From the NCBI RefSeq assembly GCF_002994745.2, contig NC_037088.1, positions 46,182,911 to 46,246,910 on the forward strand: a stretch of 64,000 nucleotides of DNA. Direction: 5' to 3'. The DNA is from Rosa chinensis. Lineage: Eukaryota; Streptophyta; Magnoliopsida; Rosales; Rosaceae. A program made the position numbers and the translations under genes. Shown one piece after another: positions 33,562-44,690 of this stretch. Positions within the stretch are counted from its first letter, which is position 1, and each line of letters opens with the position of its first letter. The notes below the pieces were generated by a model. That model was not told the DNA's origin. It did not search any database and was given only the letters and a program-made list of their open reading frames with translations.

Positions 33562-33858
33562 ATGGGTAAAGACGATATTCCACCTTCAAAAGACCACGAC
33601 AAATCACATGCCGATTCCTCTAATCCTCCTATATCCGAAATGTCAAAATCAAACCTTTCTAATCCTTATTACACCCATCATTCAGGGCTAGTCCTAGTCT
33701 CTAAACCTCTGAATGGAGACAATTATGCAGGATAGAAGAGGGCTATGACTTTAGCTCTGAATTCCAAGAACAAGCTGGGTTTTGTGAATGGTACAATAAC
33801 GGCTCCCTCAGAAGAGACCGATCCAGAAGGCGTTATTATGAATGGTACAATAACAGCC
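33562..33858 (+). pseudogene. Truncated copia gag (first element)
   Basis: The ATG at 33562 opens MGKDDIPPSKDHDKSHADSS. Later come LVSKPLNGDNYAG, KRAMTLALNSKNKLGF and VNGTITAPSEETDPEG, the N-terminal gag_2-type domain of RE1-like copia elements. The conserved Trp of NYAGW is a TAG stop (33733-33735). After DPEG the family sequence breaks off. The phrase gaatggtacaataac is repeated (33787 and 33840), and the next DNA belongs to another leader. Confidence 0.8.
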
Positions 33859-34713
33859 CTATTCTCCAGTCGCTCACCTGCAGCCCATCTCCGACGTAGT
33901 ACCGGTCCCAGCCCCGACGCAGCAACACCCCTACTTGCTCTTCCGTACCGGCCTCGTCCAGACCTGCAGGAGCCCTACGCCGGCGCTCTCCACTGTCACA
34001 ACCACCATCTCTCGACGTCTCCAGATCACTGTCCGGGACCAGACGACATCAATGGACCTCCTCAGATCATCGGCGATCTCAGCGACAACCTCCGGTATTC
34101 TCAGCGACCTTAGCGACGACCTGCATGCCGGACGAAATCAGACCCAGACAGCCTGCAACCTGCAGCACTAGACCTGACCGGATCAGTCAACAACTGAACC
34201 TCCACACCACCATATCGACCTCGACGCAGCAGCCCTGCCAAGGAGGAAGAAGAAGACGCGTAAAAAGAAAGAAGAACAAAAAAAAAAAGAGATAAAAAAA
34301 AGGTGACCCGGCCCAAAGAAAAAAAAAAGGGAGAAACAAAAGAAGCGGCCCAGAAAAAAAGAAAAAGAAAAAAGAAACAGGCCCTACGGCCCACTTTTGG
34401 CAGAAAAAAGAAGAAGAAGAAAAAAAGTGCTAATTCTTAGCCCAACAAATCAGCAGGTCCAGCAGAAGCAAAAAAAAACATTGCTACGCACGCCTACATC
34501 ATCACGGTGCGCTAGGATTTTTTTTTTTCTCAAAACCAAGTATGTTCTCTTTTATTTTATTTTCATACCAATATTTAATTGTTTATAATTAGAATTTTTG
34601 AGCATGTTTAGTTAAATAATTTTGATCATTTTAAGCATGTCTTGTTATTTATGTGTTACATAATTATGTTTAAGCATGTTTTAATTATGCTATGGTTTAT
34701 ACTTTATTTTGAA

Positions 34714-34744
<31 letters not shown>

Positions 34745-35193
34745 ATTTTATTATTTATGAAATTTTGAGCATGTTTTGTGATTTTTTTTATTTACGTTTA
34801 TATAATTATTCCTAAGGATGCTTTTATATTATGCTATTGTTTATATTTTTTTTCGCAAGATCTATTATGTGTAGCATATATTTGTTGTATATTTGTGAAA
34901 TTTGAGCATGCCATGTAATTTATTTTTATATATGCTATCATTGCTATGTTTAAATATGCTATGGTTATTCCTTATTTAGCATGCTACATATAAATTGCAT
35001 CTTGCCATGATAATGAAAATTCATGTGCATTATAAACACATAATTACTGTGATAAAGTATTTTCACATAGCATCGGAAAAAAATGTGACCATTACGAATC
35101 TTGGTCTTGAAATCTAATTCATATTTTTGGAAAATAATTCACGTGGATGTCTTAATAACTGTGTAATTTATATCTTCCCTCTTGTTTCTGTAG
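33859..35193 (+). mobile_element. Leader region of the second copia element
   Basis: A GC-rich block (33870-34240), an A-rich purine block (34240-34440) and then AT-rich DNA with several gagcatgtttt / aagcatgtt phrases (34600-35000) lead to the second gag ATG. A TA tract lies at about 34720-34744. There is no believable coding frame; the Pro/Arg-rich ORFs here come from base composition. It is joined directly to the first element's broken gag without an LTR or PBS of its own. Confidence 0.55.
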
Positions 35194-36189
35194 ATGGTTG
35201 ATCCAACTCGACCTGAATTTGACATCTTGGACTCAGAAGGACTTGAGTACCATCATTGGGTTTCCGATATGGAAACTACCTTTGTGGCAAAAGATTACAC
35301 TGCCACCATTACCAACCCCAAAGACGATGTCTAACAAGGTGAAAGCAAATGCCTTAATGTTTCTAAGGCGACGTATTGATCCTAACCTACGCTGGGAGTA
35401 CCTTCAGTTGAAGACACCCAAAGAACTGTGAGATGCCCTTAAGGGACGTTTTGGGAACATTCATGACACTTTGCTCCCAGAACTGACCATTCAATGGAAT
35501 GAAATCCGCTTGCTTGACTACAAAAGGGTTAATGACTTCAACAAGAACATGTTGCGCCTAAAGGCACATCTCAATTTCTGTGGAAAGGAACTCATAGAAG
35601 ATGATATAATCCAGAAGACTCTTTCCACTTTTCCCACTTCAGCGCTTATACTAGCGAACTAGTATAAGCTGGAGTATGACAACAAAAGAATCACAACCTT
35701 CAATAAGCTGATCAACCTACTGCAAGTGGTTGAGAGGCATAATGAGATTCTCTTGAATAACAATGTTAGGCCCATTAGGACAAAGAAAATTCCCGAGGAT
35801 AATTATGGCAAAATGAAAGGTGGAAAAAACCCCAATGCAAAGGGAGTTGGACGTGCCGATCTCTATCCACATGGCAACAATGCACCACTTGGAAAGGGAC
35901 GTAGGGGTCATGGAAACAAGGTGCAAGGGCACCTAAGAAATCTTCAGTCAAACAAGAAAGAGTTGGCAATGAACCATGCTATAGGTGTGAAATCATTGGG
36001 CATTGGTATAAGAACTGCCAAGCAAGCAACAGAGTAGTAGCCACTTACAAGAGGAATAGGGAGTCTAAAGAACAATAGACTCACTATATGGAAGAAGGAG
36101 GCCATGACCCAGATGTCAACCTCACAATTGCATACTTCAATGACAATAAGGAACTTGCTCTGTCAATGGATGCACTAGATTTTGACTGA
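35194..36189 (+). pseudogene. Copia gag (second element), frameshifted
   Basis: It begins MVDPTRPEFDILDSEG. Further parts, spread over more than one frame, read HHWVSDMETTFVAKDY, KVKANALMFLRRRIDPNLRW, EYLQLKTPKEL, LPELTIQWNEIRLLDYKRV and IQKTLSTFPTSALILAN. A zinc knuckle of CX2CX4HX4C type (CYRCEIIGHWYKNC) is at 35977-36018, and the end is near MDALDFD with stop at 36187. Internal stops (for example TAA after PKDDV near 35330, TGA at about 35429, TAG at about 35660) and frame changes make it non-functional. The family is a UBN2-type plant copia gag encoded separately from pol. Confidence 0.85.
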
Positions 36190-36529
36190 TCTTCTTTATC
36201 TATTTATTTTCGAAAGACAGTTGTAAAGGCATAATGCCTCATTTTTAATTAGACTATTGCGTGGTCTTAAAGTTTATTTTTAATAATGGTTTGATAAATT
36301 AGATTTCTGAACAAGATCTTGATTTGATTATCGTTGGCTTATTAATAAATTTCAGATTTTATTCTGAAGCAATTGAATTTATTCGATTTTATTTACTACA
36401 CATATTTATATGGTTTTAAATAGCATTATAAAGATGTAAAGCAATACATCTAGAAAAAGAAAAAATTATTAGAATGAAAAGATTGTCATTCTACCTAAAT
36501 AGAAATACTCACCAAGAGCTAATCGAACC

Positions 36530-39500
36530 TTGTTAAGTTTCAAAGATATTCGTGCTAGCGGTTATCATGTAGAAACACAATGTGAGAATGGAACTGAGTA
36601 CCTTTATATTACCTCTAATGAATGTGGAAGGAAACACATTTTAGTGAAACTAATGAGTCAATCTAGTGGACTGTACCTCACTACTATTCGGATCATTGAA
36701 TCCTATGCTGTCACCAACAATGAGATGTGGGACACTGACTCATACAGGCTTTGGCATGACCGCCTAGGGCACCCCGGTCTTGACATGATGATCCGTATTT
36801 TAAAAAACTCACATGTACATCCCTTATTTCGAGTGAAAAATATAATGGGAGAAAAATACGCCACACTGCAAGGTGTCGGTCCTAGTACTGCTCAAATGCA
36901 GCCATTGCCTTCTGAAGTACCAGAAGCACTACCTCCCTTCCATTATGCCTCATTGACTATTTAAAAGACACATCACTCGTTTTGTAAAGCCTACTCTTTA
37001 GCGAAAAAAGGATCAAGACCTTCCTATGCAAAAGACACAAAACAAAACGTTCCATTCTTACAAAGGATACAAGGAGATATCTGTGGACCTATCCATCCAG
37101 AATGTGGACCATTCAAGTACTTTATGGTTCTGGTGGATGCTTCGACATGCTAGTCACATGTCGCTTTATTGTCTACAAGAAATGCTGCATTTGCAAAACT
37201 CCTAGCACAGATTATACGTTTAAGGGCTCACCACCCTGATCACCCTATCAAGTCTATAAGGCTTGATAACGCTGGAAAGTTTACATAAAAAGCATTTGAT
37301 GATTATTGCATGTCTATTAGGATCGATGTGGAGCATCATGCACCCCATGTGCATACACAAAACGGTCTCGCAGAAGCCACCATCAAAAGGCTATAGATGG
37401 TGGCTAGGGCACTGGTTATGCGCACCAAACTGCCTATATCTGCCTGGGGTTATGCAATATTGTACATAGCTTTACTTATTCCCTTCAGACCCACTGCTAG
37501 CTAATCATTTTCTGCGTACCAGTTGGTAACTGGATATGAGTCTAACATTTCACACTTACGCATATTTGGTTGCGTAGTATATGTGCCCATTGCGCCCCTA
37601 CAGCACACCAAAATGGGTCCTCAGAGACGATTAAGTATTTATGTTGGATACGAATCTCCAACAATTATCCGCTACTTGGAACCCTTGACAGGCGATCTCT
37701 TTACCGCTAGATTTGAGGATTGTCACTTTGATAAGACAGTCTTCCCATCGTTAGGGGGAGATAGGAAAAAGGATTTTCCAAGGGAACGACAGGAATTGTT
37801 GTGGTTTGTCCCCACTCTGTCTCATTTTGATCCCCGTACTTCATAATGTGAAAGTGAAGTGAAAAGAATAATCGATCTTTAGAACGTAGCAGATTCGATG
37901 CCTGATACGTTTACTGATATCGCAAAAGTGACGAGATCATATATACCAGCTGCAAATGTACCTGCAAGGTTAGAAGTCCCCAACAAGGGGCACGGTGCCG
38001 CAGATAGAGGCACTGCTACCACACTTAGTGGAGGTGTGGTTGAGGCTGTGGCTCCCCAAAGGAAGAGGGGGAGGCCACTTGGTTCGATTGACACTCACCC
38101 AAGGAAGAAGAGGGCGAGTAAGGCACAAACCGACCCATTAATCATCAATGTAGAGAATCCCTCTCATGAGATTGTCTCTGATTATAGTTATGTCTATGAA
38201 TCAATACTGGAGGACGCTATGATGTTTGAAATGATTTCAGAGAACAAAGAAATCTCAATGGATTATGAGAGTGCGTATGAGTTGATAGAAAGATCTTTCA
38301 TACACATTGATGATGTATTTGCATACACTATTGCTCAAGAAATTATAGAGCACGATGATATCGAACCACGCTTTGTTGCAGAATATCAACCAAGAGTAGA
38401 TTAGCCTAAATGGAAAGAAGCAATCCAGGCAGAATTAGATTCTCTGATAAAGAGACAAGTATTTGGTCTGGTAGTGCTAACCCCACCAAGTGTAAAGCCT
38501 GTAGGACATAAATGGGTCTTTGTTAGAAAACGTAATGAGAAGAATGAAGTCCCAAGGTACAAGGCTCGTCTTGTGGCGCAAGGTTTCTCACAACACCCTG
38601 GAATTGACTACGAGGAGACATACTCACCCGTAATAGACTTTATAACATTCCGCTACTTATTTAGCTTGGTCGTTTCCGAAGGACTGGAAATGCAGCTCAT
38701 GGATGTGGTTACTGCATATCTCTATGGGGATCTTGATTCAAAGATATATATGAAAGTGCCTCATGGCCTTACATTACCCAAGTCAAGTGACTTTAAACAC
38801 GAAGTGCGTTTGCAATTAGGTTGAAACACTCACTTTACAGATTGAAACAATCCGGGTGGATATGGTATACCCGTCTAAGTGACTACTTAATTGGGATGTG
38901 ATATAAGAACGCTGAATTATACCCCTGCTTATTCATAAAGAAAATAAGTTCCGGATTTGTAATTGCAGCAGTGTATGTCGATGATATGAACATAATAGGT
39001 ACTCTAGATGAAATAAGAGAAACCGCTAGCTAATTTGAGATGAAGGATCTTGGGAAAACTCGATTATGTCTAGGCTTTGAACTAGAACACTTAGTTTGTG
39101 GAATACTAATTCACCAGTCTGCGTATGTCCAGAAGATGCTTAGGCGATTTAACATGAACAAAGTGCATCCTGCTAGCACTCCCATGATCGGTCGAACTTT
39201 GGATGCAAGGAAAGATCCATTTCGTCCAAAGGAAGATGATGAAGAGGTGTTGGGAGCTGAAATTCCCTATCTAAGTGCAATAGGCACATTATTGTACTTA
39301 GCCCAATGTACTCGACCAGACATTGTATTCTCAGTGAACTTGTTAGCTAGATTTAGCTCAGCGCCAACGCAGCGTCATTGGAATGGTATCAAGAATATTT
39401 TCCAATATCTAAAAGGAACCATTGACTTGGGACTGTTCTTTCCCTACAGAGAGACAAGAGGGACTGCAGATGGAACTACAATCCCTAAAGGAAATGTTGA

Positions 39501-40044
39501 TGGCGAAAGCGCCACTCTCTACACCGAAACGCCAAATGACGTTTTGGTTGGTTTTGCTGATGCTGGGTACCTCTCTGACCCACATAAAGGTCGTTCCCAA
39601 ACTGGTTATATATTTACCATTGGGAACACGACGATATCTTAGAAATCAACCAAGCAAACACTTGTGGCTACCTCCTCGAACCACTGAGAGATCATTGCTC
39701 TACATGAGGCGGTTCGTGAGTGTGTATGGTTAAGAGCTATCATTACACATATTCGAGGGACTAGTGGTTTGAGTTCTACCACTGAAGAGCCTACTTGCAT
39801 TTATGAAGATAATGCAGCTTGCATCGAACAGATGAAGCTAGGATATATCAAGGGTGATAATACAAAACACATATCGCCAAAGTTTTTCTACAATCAGCAA
39901 CAACAAGCCCTCCTCAAGATTCAAGTGAATCGAGTAAGGTCTGAGGAGAATGTGGCAGATTTGTTCACCAAATCATTGCTTAAAGTCATATTTGAGAAAC
40001 ATGTGAAAAACATAGGAATGCGAAGAATTTTCAAGCTCCCTTGA
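36530..40044 (+). pseudogene. Copia pol remnants: integrase, reverse transcriptase, RNase H
   Basis: In order: GAG-pre-integrase (LWHDRLGHPGLDMMIRIL, about 36750), integrase (GDICGPIHPECGPFKYFMVL about 37080; RLDNAGKFT; HTQNGLAEATIKRL about 37360), reverse transcriptase (WVFVRKRNEKNEVPRYKARL about 38510; YSPVIDFITFRYL; YVDDMNIIG about 38975, catalytic DD kept) and RNase H (YLAQCTRPDIVFSVNLLARF about 39300; CIYEDNAACIEQMKLGYIKG about 39795; ENVADLFTKSL). The int-RT-RH order is that of Ty1/copia. Stops and frame changes occur about every few hundred bases (for example 36962, 37288, 37396, 37844, 38402, 38822, 39640). The aspartic protease between gag and integrase is not recognisable. Confidence 0.9.
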
Positions 40045-40250
40045 TAAATGTGAGGATCAGGGGGAGGTGTAGACGTCAGGGGGAGTCTAACACACACATA
40101 TTATCCTCAAATGTAAAAGGTGTGTTGTGCTCTTTTCTTTCGACCAAGGTGTATTTTTTGTCCTATAGGGTTTTTATTGTTACTTGGCAAGGTTTTTAGT
40201 AAGGCAACAACTCATGCACCATTTCGTCTTTGACTTGGCACAAGGGGGAG

Positions 40251-40457
40251 TGTTAAAGGAAAAGCACATTAAGTGCCTTCTTCAAAGTGACTGACGGAGA
40301 GGGAATCAATGAATTAGTGATTACCGTCAATCAGCAAGGATTACAGATCAATCAACATTTAATGTCATCATTGTAATTGATATTTCCGTTGTAATTCTCT
40401 CCTTATTTAAAGGGATTATGAAATGAAACAAGTAGACCAATTCTAATTCCATTTTTA

Positions 40458-40460
<3 letters not shown>
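40251..40460 (+). mobile_element. Truncated 3' LTR of the second copia element
   Basis: The polypurine tract aagggggag (40242-40250) is directly followed by TGTTAAAGGAAAAGCAC, a standard PPT/LTR border. The LTR runs with promoter-like features (ccttatttaaaggg about 40402) until it dissolves into a TA microsatellite at about 40460-40499. No CA end and no matching 5' LTR are present upstream, so the pair of LTRs does not exist. Confidence 0.75.

Positions 40461-40499
<39 letters not shown>
40460..40499. repeat. TA microsatellite
   Basis: About 19 consecutive TA units interrupt or end the copia 3' LTR. Confidence 0.9.
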
Positions 40500-40500
<1 letters not shown>

Positions 40501-40668
40501 CATATTCAAATTTTTAAATATATTTTAGGGCTATAATTTAGCCTTAACGGGTTGGAGACCGTTGATGTCACATCGATGAATAGTGAAGAATTTAGGGTAA
40601 AAATTTAGCTCAAGAACTATTTTCAGCCCTTTCAGTTAGAAATGGCCTAATATGTTTCATATATCCTA

Positions 40669-41043
40669 AAATGACAACAACAAAAAGCACAAATGCACAA
40701 GTGACACACCAGAATATGAAACAATAAGAAAAATGCGTATAAGATTAGACTCAGAGTGAGATAATGAAAATTGAGTCTGTATTGTGGCCCCAGAAACATG
40801 ATAATTAATAATCCTTATACCATATAAAAATTTGCTAGTTACATATGGAATTTCATGTAGGTTATCCGTGGAGGCAATACAAAACTTATTTCGGATCCCA
40901 TGCAAGAGAGTTGACCAACATTAAGAGATGGTTTAAGAAAATTATACAAAACTAATCTCACACGGCGTCGTTTCATGAGGCGCCAACACTGGATAATTTA
41001 CACAAAACAGGTTTCAGTCTCAGCTGAAAGCTCAAAAGAGCAA
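40669..41043. other. Upstream part of the second cpFtsY segmental copy
   Basis: It matches about 20520-20757 plus 21057-21193, but lacks the LINE insert present in copy 1. The phrase ggtttcagtctcagctgaaa just before the ATG is identical in both copies. No gene is seen. Confidence 0.6.
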
Positions 41044-43665
41044 ATGGCTTCGCCTTTGCCTTCTTCCCTCTCTCACTTCTCACTCCTCTCCAAACCCGCA
41101 CCGCCCCAAAACCACCACCGCCGCCTCCTCCTAGCCCCGACCGGACCCGCGTCTTCCGGGTTCCAATGCCGGGCCGGAACCGGGTTCTTCAACCGTCTCG
41201 GACGCCTCATAAAGGAGAAGGCCAAGAGCGACGTGGACAAGCTCTTCTCCGGGTTCTCCAAGACCCGCGACAATCTCGCCGTCATCGACGAGCTCCTCCT
41301 CTACTGGAACCTCGCCGACACCGATCGAGTCCTCGACGAGCTTGAAGAGGTGAACAAATTTGGAAATTTCTGATTTTCTGTAATTGGTTGAGGTGTAATT
41401 TTGGTAACTAGGGTTTTGAATTGGGCTGTTCAGGCTCTGCTGGTATCGGATTTTGGGCCCAAGATCACCATTAAGATTGTGGAGAGTTTGAGGGAGGATA
41501 TAGTAGCTGGAAAGCTCAAGTCTGGAAGTGAAATAAAGGTATTGGCAATTCAATATGTTTCTATGTATATATGATGCTTGATTCATTAGGCTATTCGGGT
41601 TCCGAAAAATTTCCGAACTTGGTGCCATATGTTGTTATATACTTGTATGTGACTAATTTGAGTGGATGGCTCTGAATTTGCTGAGCAAGGAAATGAAGGG
41701 TTGATTAGTTAATTAGTGTGGAAGTTAAATGTAATGTGGAGGTGATTGTAGGAGGCGTTGAAGAAGAATGTGCTGGATTTGTTGACTATAGAAGGGAAAA
41801 CTGAGCTTCAACTTGGATACAGGTCCTGCACTCTTTTTTTTTATTTTTTTTTATAGAATTTTCGGTGTTTGAGATTTTTTTGCCAATCCTGATTTTGATT
41901 CTTCTTGGAGTTGATGCGGGTTTTATTTTTATCATGTCATCAGGACACCGGCTGTGGTTATGATTGTTGGGGTTAATGGAGGTGGGAAGACAACGTCTCT
42001 CGGTAAGAATTGAACTGAGCTTGTGTCAAGTAATCCACTGAGGTTTTAGGAGACAAATTGATTGGGAAAACTTACAGGAGATGGGCTAAACATAATATTA
42101 AGGAACTTTGGGTCAAACTTTATAGCGGCATATGCATTTAATAAATTGCATCAGAGACTTTAATATAGATTTTAGCTATTGTTATTCTACTGTAGAAATG
42201 GTGGATAATTGATAATGATCTGATAAACTATCCTCAATCAGGAAAGCTGGCTTATAGATTGAAAAATGAAAGGGCAAAGGTGAGATTTTCATCTATTCAT
42301 CGTCAATTCCCTTCTGCAGTGATTTGGTTTGAAGTATATGAGAAAGACTGGTAACATACAAGAGTGGTCTGAATTGCCTTGTTGTTTGAAATTGTGCAGG
42401 TATTGATTGCAGCAGGGGATACGTTTCGAGCTGCTGCCGGTGACCAGCTGGAGATATGGGCTGAGAGGACTGGCTGTGAGATAGTTGTGGCTGAAAAAGA
42501 GAAGGCCAAAGCAGCAACAGCTAGGCAACTTGAATGGTAGACAGATCAACTCATATTTGCTTTCATTTGTTTTGTCTATAAGAATTCAAGTGACATGGTG
42601 TAATTACTGACATATAGTCTTAAAGTGCTTTCTGAATAGTTATTTCTCAGGCTGTGAAGAGAGGGAAGGAACAAGGTTATGACATTGTCTTATGTGACAC
42701 CTCTGGACGTAAGTTTGGAAATTTTTTCATATTTAACTGTTAATGTACTTTTGTGAGCTTAGCCGGTTAATTCTGAGTGGGAGCATTATTTCTAATTGCA
42801 GGTCTGCACACTAATTACAGCTTGATGGAAGAGTTGATTGCATGCAAGAAAGCTGTAGGCAAAGTCATGCCTGGTGCCCCTAATGTAAGCTCAGCTGTTT
42901 GAGAATTTCATCTTTTTTTGGTTAAATAAAATAATTCTGCCTAAGCTACATTGTTTCATAATGTATGTATGACATGCACTTCCAGTATATTATTTTTCAC
43001 TATAAATTTCACCCGAGTAGTCAAAAATTTAGTGACTTGAACAAAATTCGCCATGTAGTATTTCTATGTGCATGCTGAAATAATTCTCTCTGTGTTTAAC
43101 AGTATGCTATGTTTTTGAAATGAACAGGAGATCCTACAAGTTCTGGATGGGACCACTGGTTTAAACATGCTTCCACAAGCACGAGAATTCAATGAAGTAA
43201 TGTTCTTATCTTTGGTCTCCTCATTTAAAATGGTTGGCTATTCCTCGCTATAATGTTTGTTTCAAGAATGCTTTATCACTTTTCGTACTCTGGGTGCAAT
43301 ATATTATTCTTCTCTTATCTTTTTGTACTACACAATAATCTGTTAATGCGTGGACTTTTAACAATTTGAAGATTATGACAGATTGTTGGTATAACTGGTT
43401 TGATTTTGACAAAGCTTGATGGTTCTGCAAGAGGTGGCTGTGTGGTATGTTCACATTATCTCTCCCATATCATCTTTTATTTTATTCATTGAAATCATTC
43501 TCATGGATTTTTCAGAGCTTTTTCTAATTCTAAGATTGTATCTTCTTTTAGGTTAGTGTGGTAAATGAGCTTGGCATCCCTGTAAAGTTTGTGGGAGTTG
43601 GTGAAAGTGTAGAAGACCTACAACCCTTTGATGCAGAGGCTTTTGTGAATGCCATATTTTCATAG
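41044..43665 (+). pseudogene. cpFtsY: cpFtsY copy 2, splice donor of exon 6 destroyed
   Basis: The gene keeps all eleven exon blocks of copy 1 with equal lengths: 41044-41349, 41434-41538, 41752-41822, 41944-42002, 42242-42279, 42400-42520, 42640-42708, 42802-42884, 43128-43196, 43382-43444, 43552-43665. The product would also be 365 residues. However, the bases after exon 6 are CT instead of GT (42521-42522; copy 1 has GTAGGC, here CTAGGC). Reading on gives ATARQLEW and a TAG at 42538-42540. The nearest GT (42537) would add 16 bases and shift the frame. Either way DTSGR, TKLD and the C-terminus are lost. Amino-acid changes include K to T after exon 3 (RTPAVVM), G to R (NERAK) and M to I (VLIAAGD). 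I call it a probable recent pseudogene; rescue by a rare non-canonical splice is the alternative. Confidence 0.75.
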
Positions 43666-44098
43666 ACCGGTGGTGAGTGTCATACGTCCATTCCCAATTG
43701 AAGAGGTAGTGTACAATTAGCAGAAGAAAGAAATCAGTGTAGGCTGGAAGCAAAATAAGTTACTTCTAAAATCGCAGGGCAACAGAGTTAAGACTTGCAG
43801 CGCACTTAATGTTCTAGGTGATTGCTGCTGTGCAGAGTCGAGGTGCGAGTCTAAGTTCTATACGTTTACAGCTCATTGAGGTCATGATAGCAAGGGGTAG
43901 ACAATGACACTACAATTGATCATTTGATGAACTGATTCTTTGTTCTTTTTGGCACCAAGATATCCAACTCATTCCTTTGAATGTAATATCAGTAATTTAC
44001 TATATCTTTTCTGTTACCGACGCCTAAAGATTTAATGTATGTTTTCAGTGGTGAAAAATGAACAGTTTAATTTCCCAAATACTTTTTTTTTCCCCTGA

Positions 44099-44488
44099 TG
44101 TAGGTGCACAAAAATTTGGGAGAGTACCAACAAAAATCTCCCTCCTTCAATCTTCAAGAAGCCTTTGATGCTTCCATCTTGCAATTGATTAGAAGAATAT
44201 AAAAAGAAATCGGGTTCATGCTTGTTACCGTTCTTCCCCTCCATTCCTCTCCTGCTCTCCACAATGTCTCCATAAGCTTGAGGATTTATAGTCACTTATT
44301 CCTTGGTCCTCAATTCATGATTCTTGGCACTTACTCCATGTTGTAGTGGGAAGAGTGGTGTTTGCACGTTCCCCACTACCCGATCATCTTTTACCATCTT
44401 TCACTTTAGCAAGTTGTTAGTCACATTTGAGTTTTGATCATCCGAATTGATTTAATGGGTGGGGCCCAAAATTTTACACCCCCACACA
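44099..44488. mobile_element. Small solo LTR (390 bp) in the cpFtsY copy 2 flank
   Basis: Borders TGTAGGTGCAC and CCCCCACACA give TG..CA ends. Flanks are cctga (44094-44098) and tctga (44489-44493), a 5-bp TSD with one change. The unoccupied site is visible behind cpFtsY copy 1 (ttctgattgtgtgg, about 24312), where tctga occurs once. There is no PBS, PPT or coding region; an 87-residue minus-strand frame inside is probably meaningless. A TRIM-type or other small LTR is possible. Confidence 0.72.
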
Positions 44489-44559
44489 TCTGATGGTGTG
44501 GAGGTGTTGATATTGATAACTCCTTGACTGCAGCTATTTTGTTTCAAGGAGCTGCAGAA

Positions 44560-44690
44560 TCTGGAGGATGATTTCTAGGAAGTATAAATCAAGTGCCCAG
44601 TTTTCTCGAGTTTTGAACTCCGTTACTTGCTGTCGGTATTTCTTGCACTCCTCACTGCAGATCCATCGATCCACTTTCAGTCTATCACAG
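44560..44690 (-). pseudogene. Relic of the last exon of a hotdog thioesterase
   Basis: Plus-strand text atcaagtgcccagttttct, then 'gaactcc', then 'cactcctcactgcagatccat' matches the last exon of thioesterase A (46845-46925: atcaagttcccagttttctt, gaactcctgtg, cactccgcactacagatccat) with many substitutions. It is a decayed exon 3 lying in the same orientation as the two intact genes downstream and right behind cpFtsY copy 2. Confidence 0.65.

Noticed and set aside
33859..34394. Pro/Arg-rich and Phe-rich ORFs
   Set aside because: Products of a GC-rich and then A-rich retroelement leader, with no codon-like constraint.
44032..44295. 87-residue minus-strand ORF as a gene
   Set aside because: It lies across the border of the 390-bp solo LTR and has no family features.
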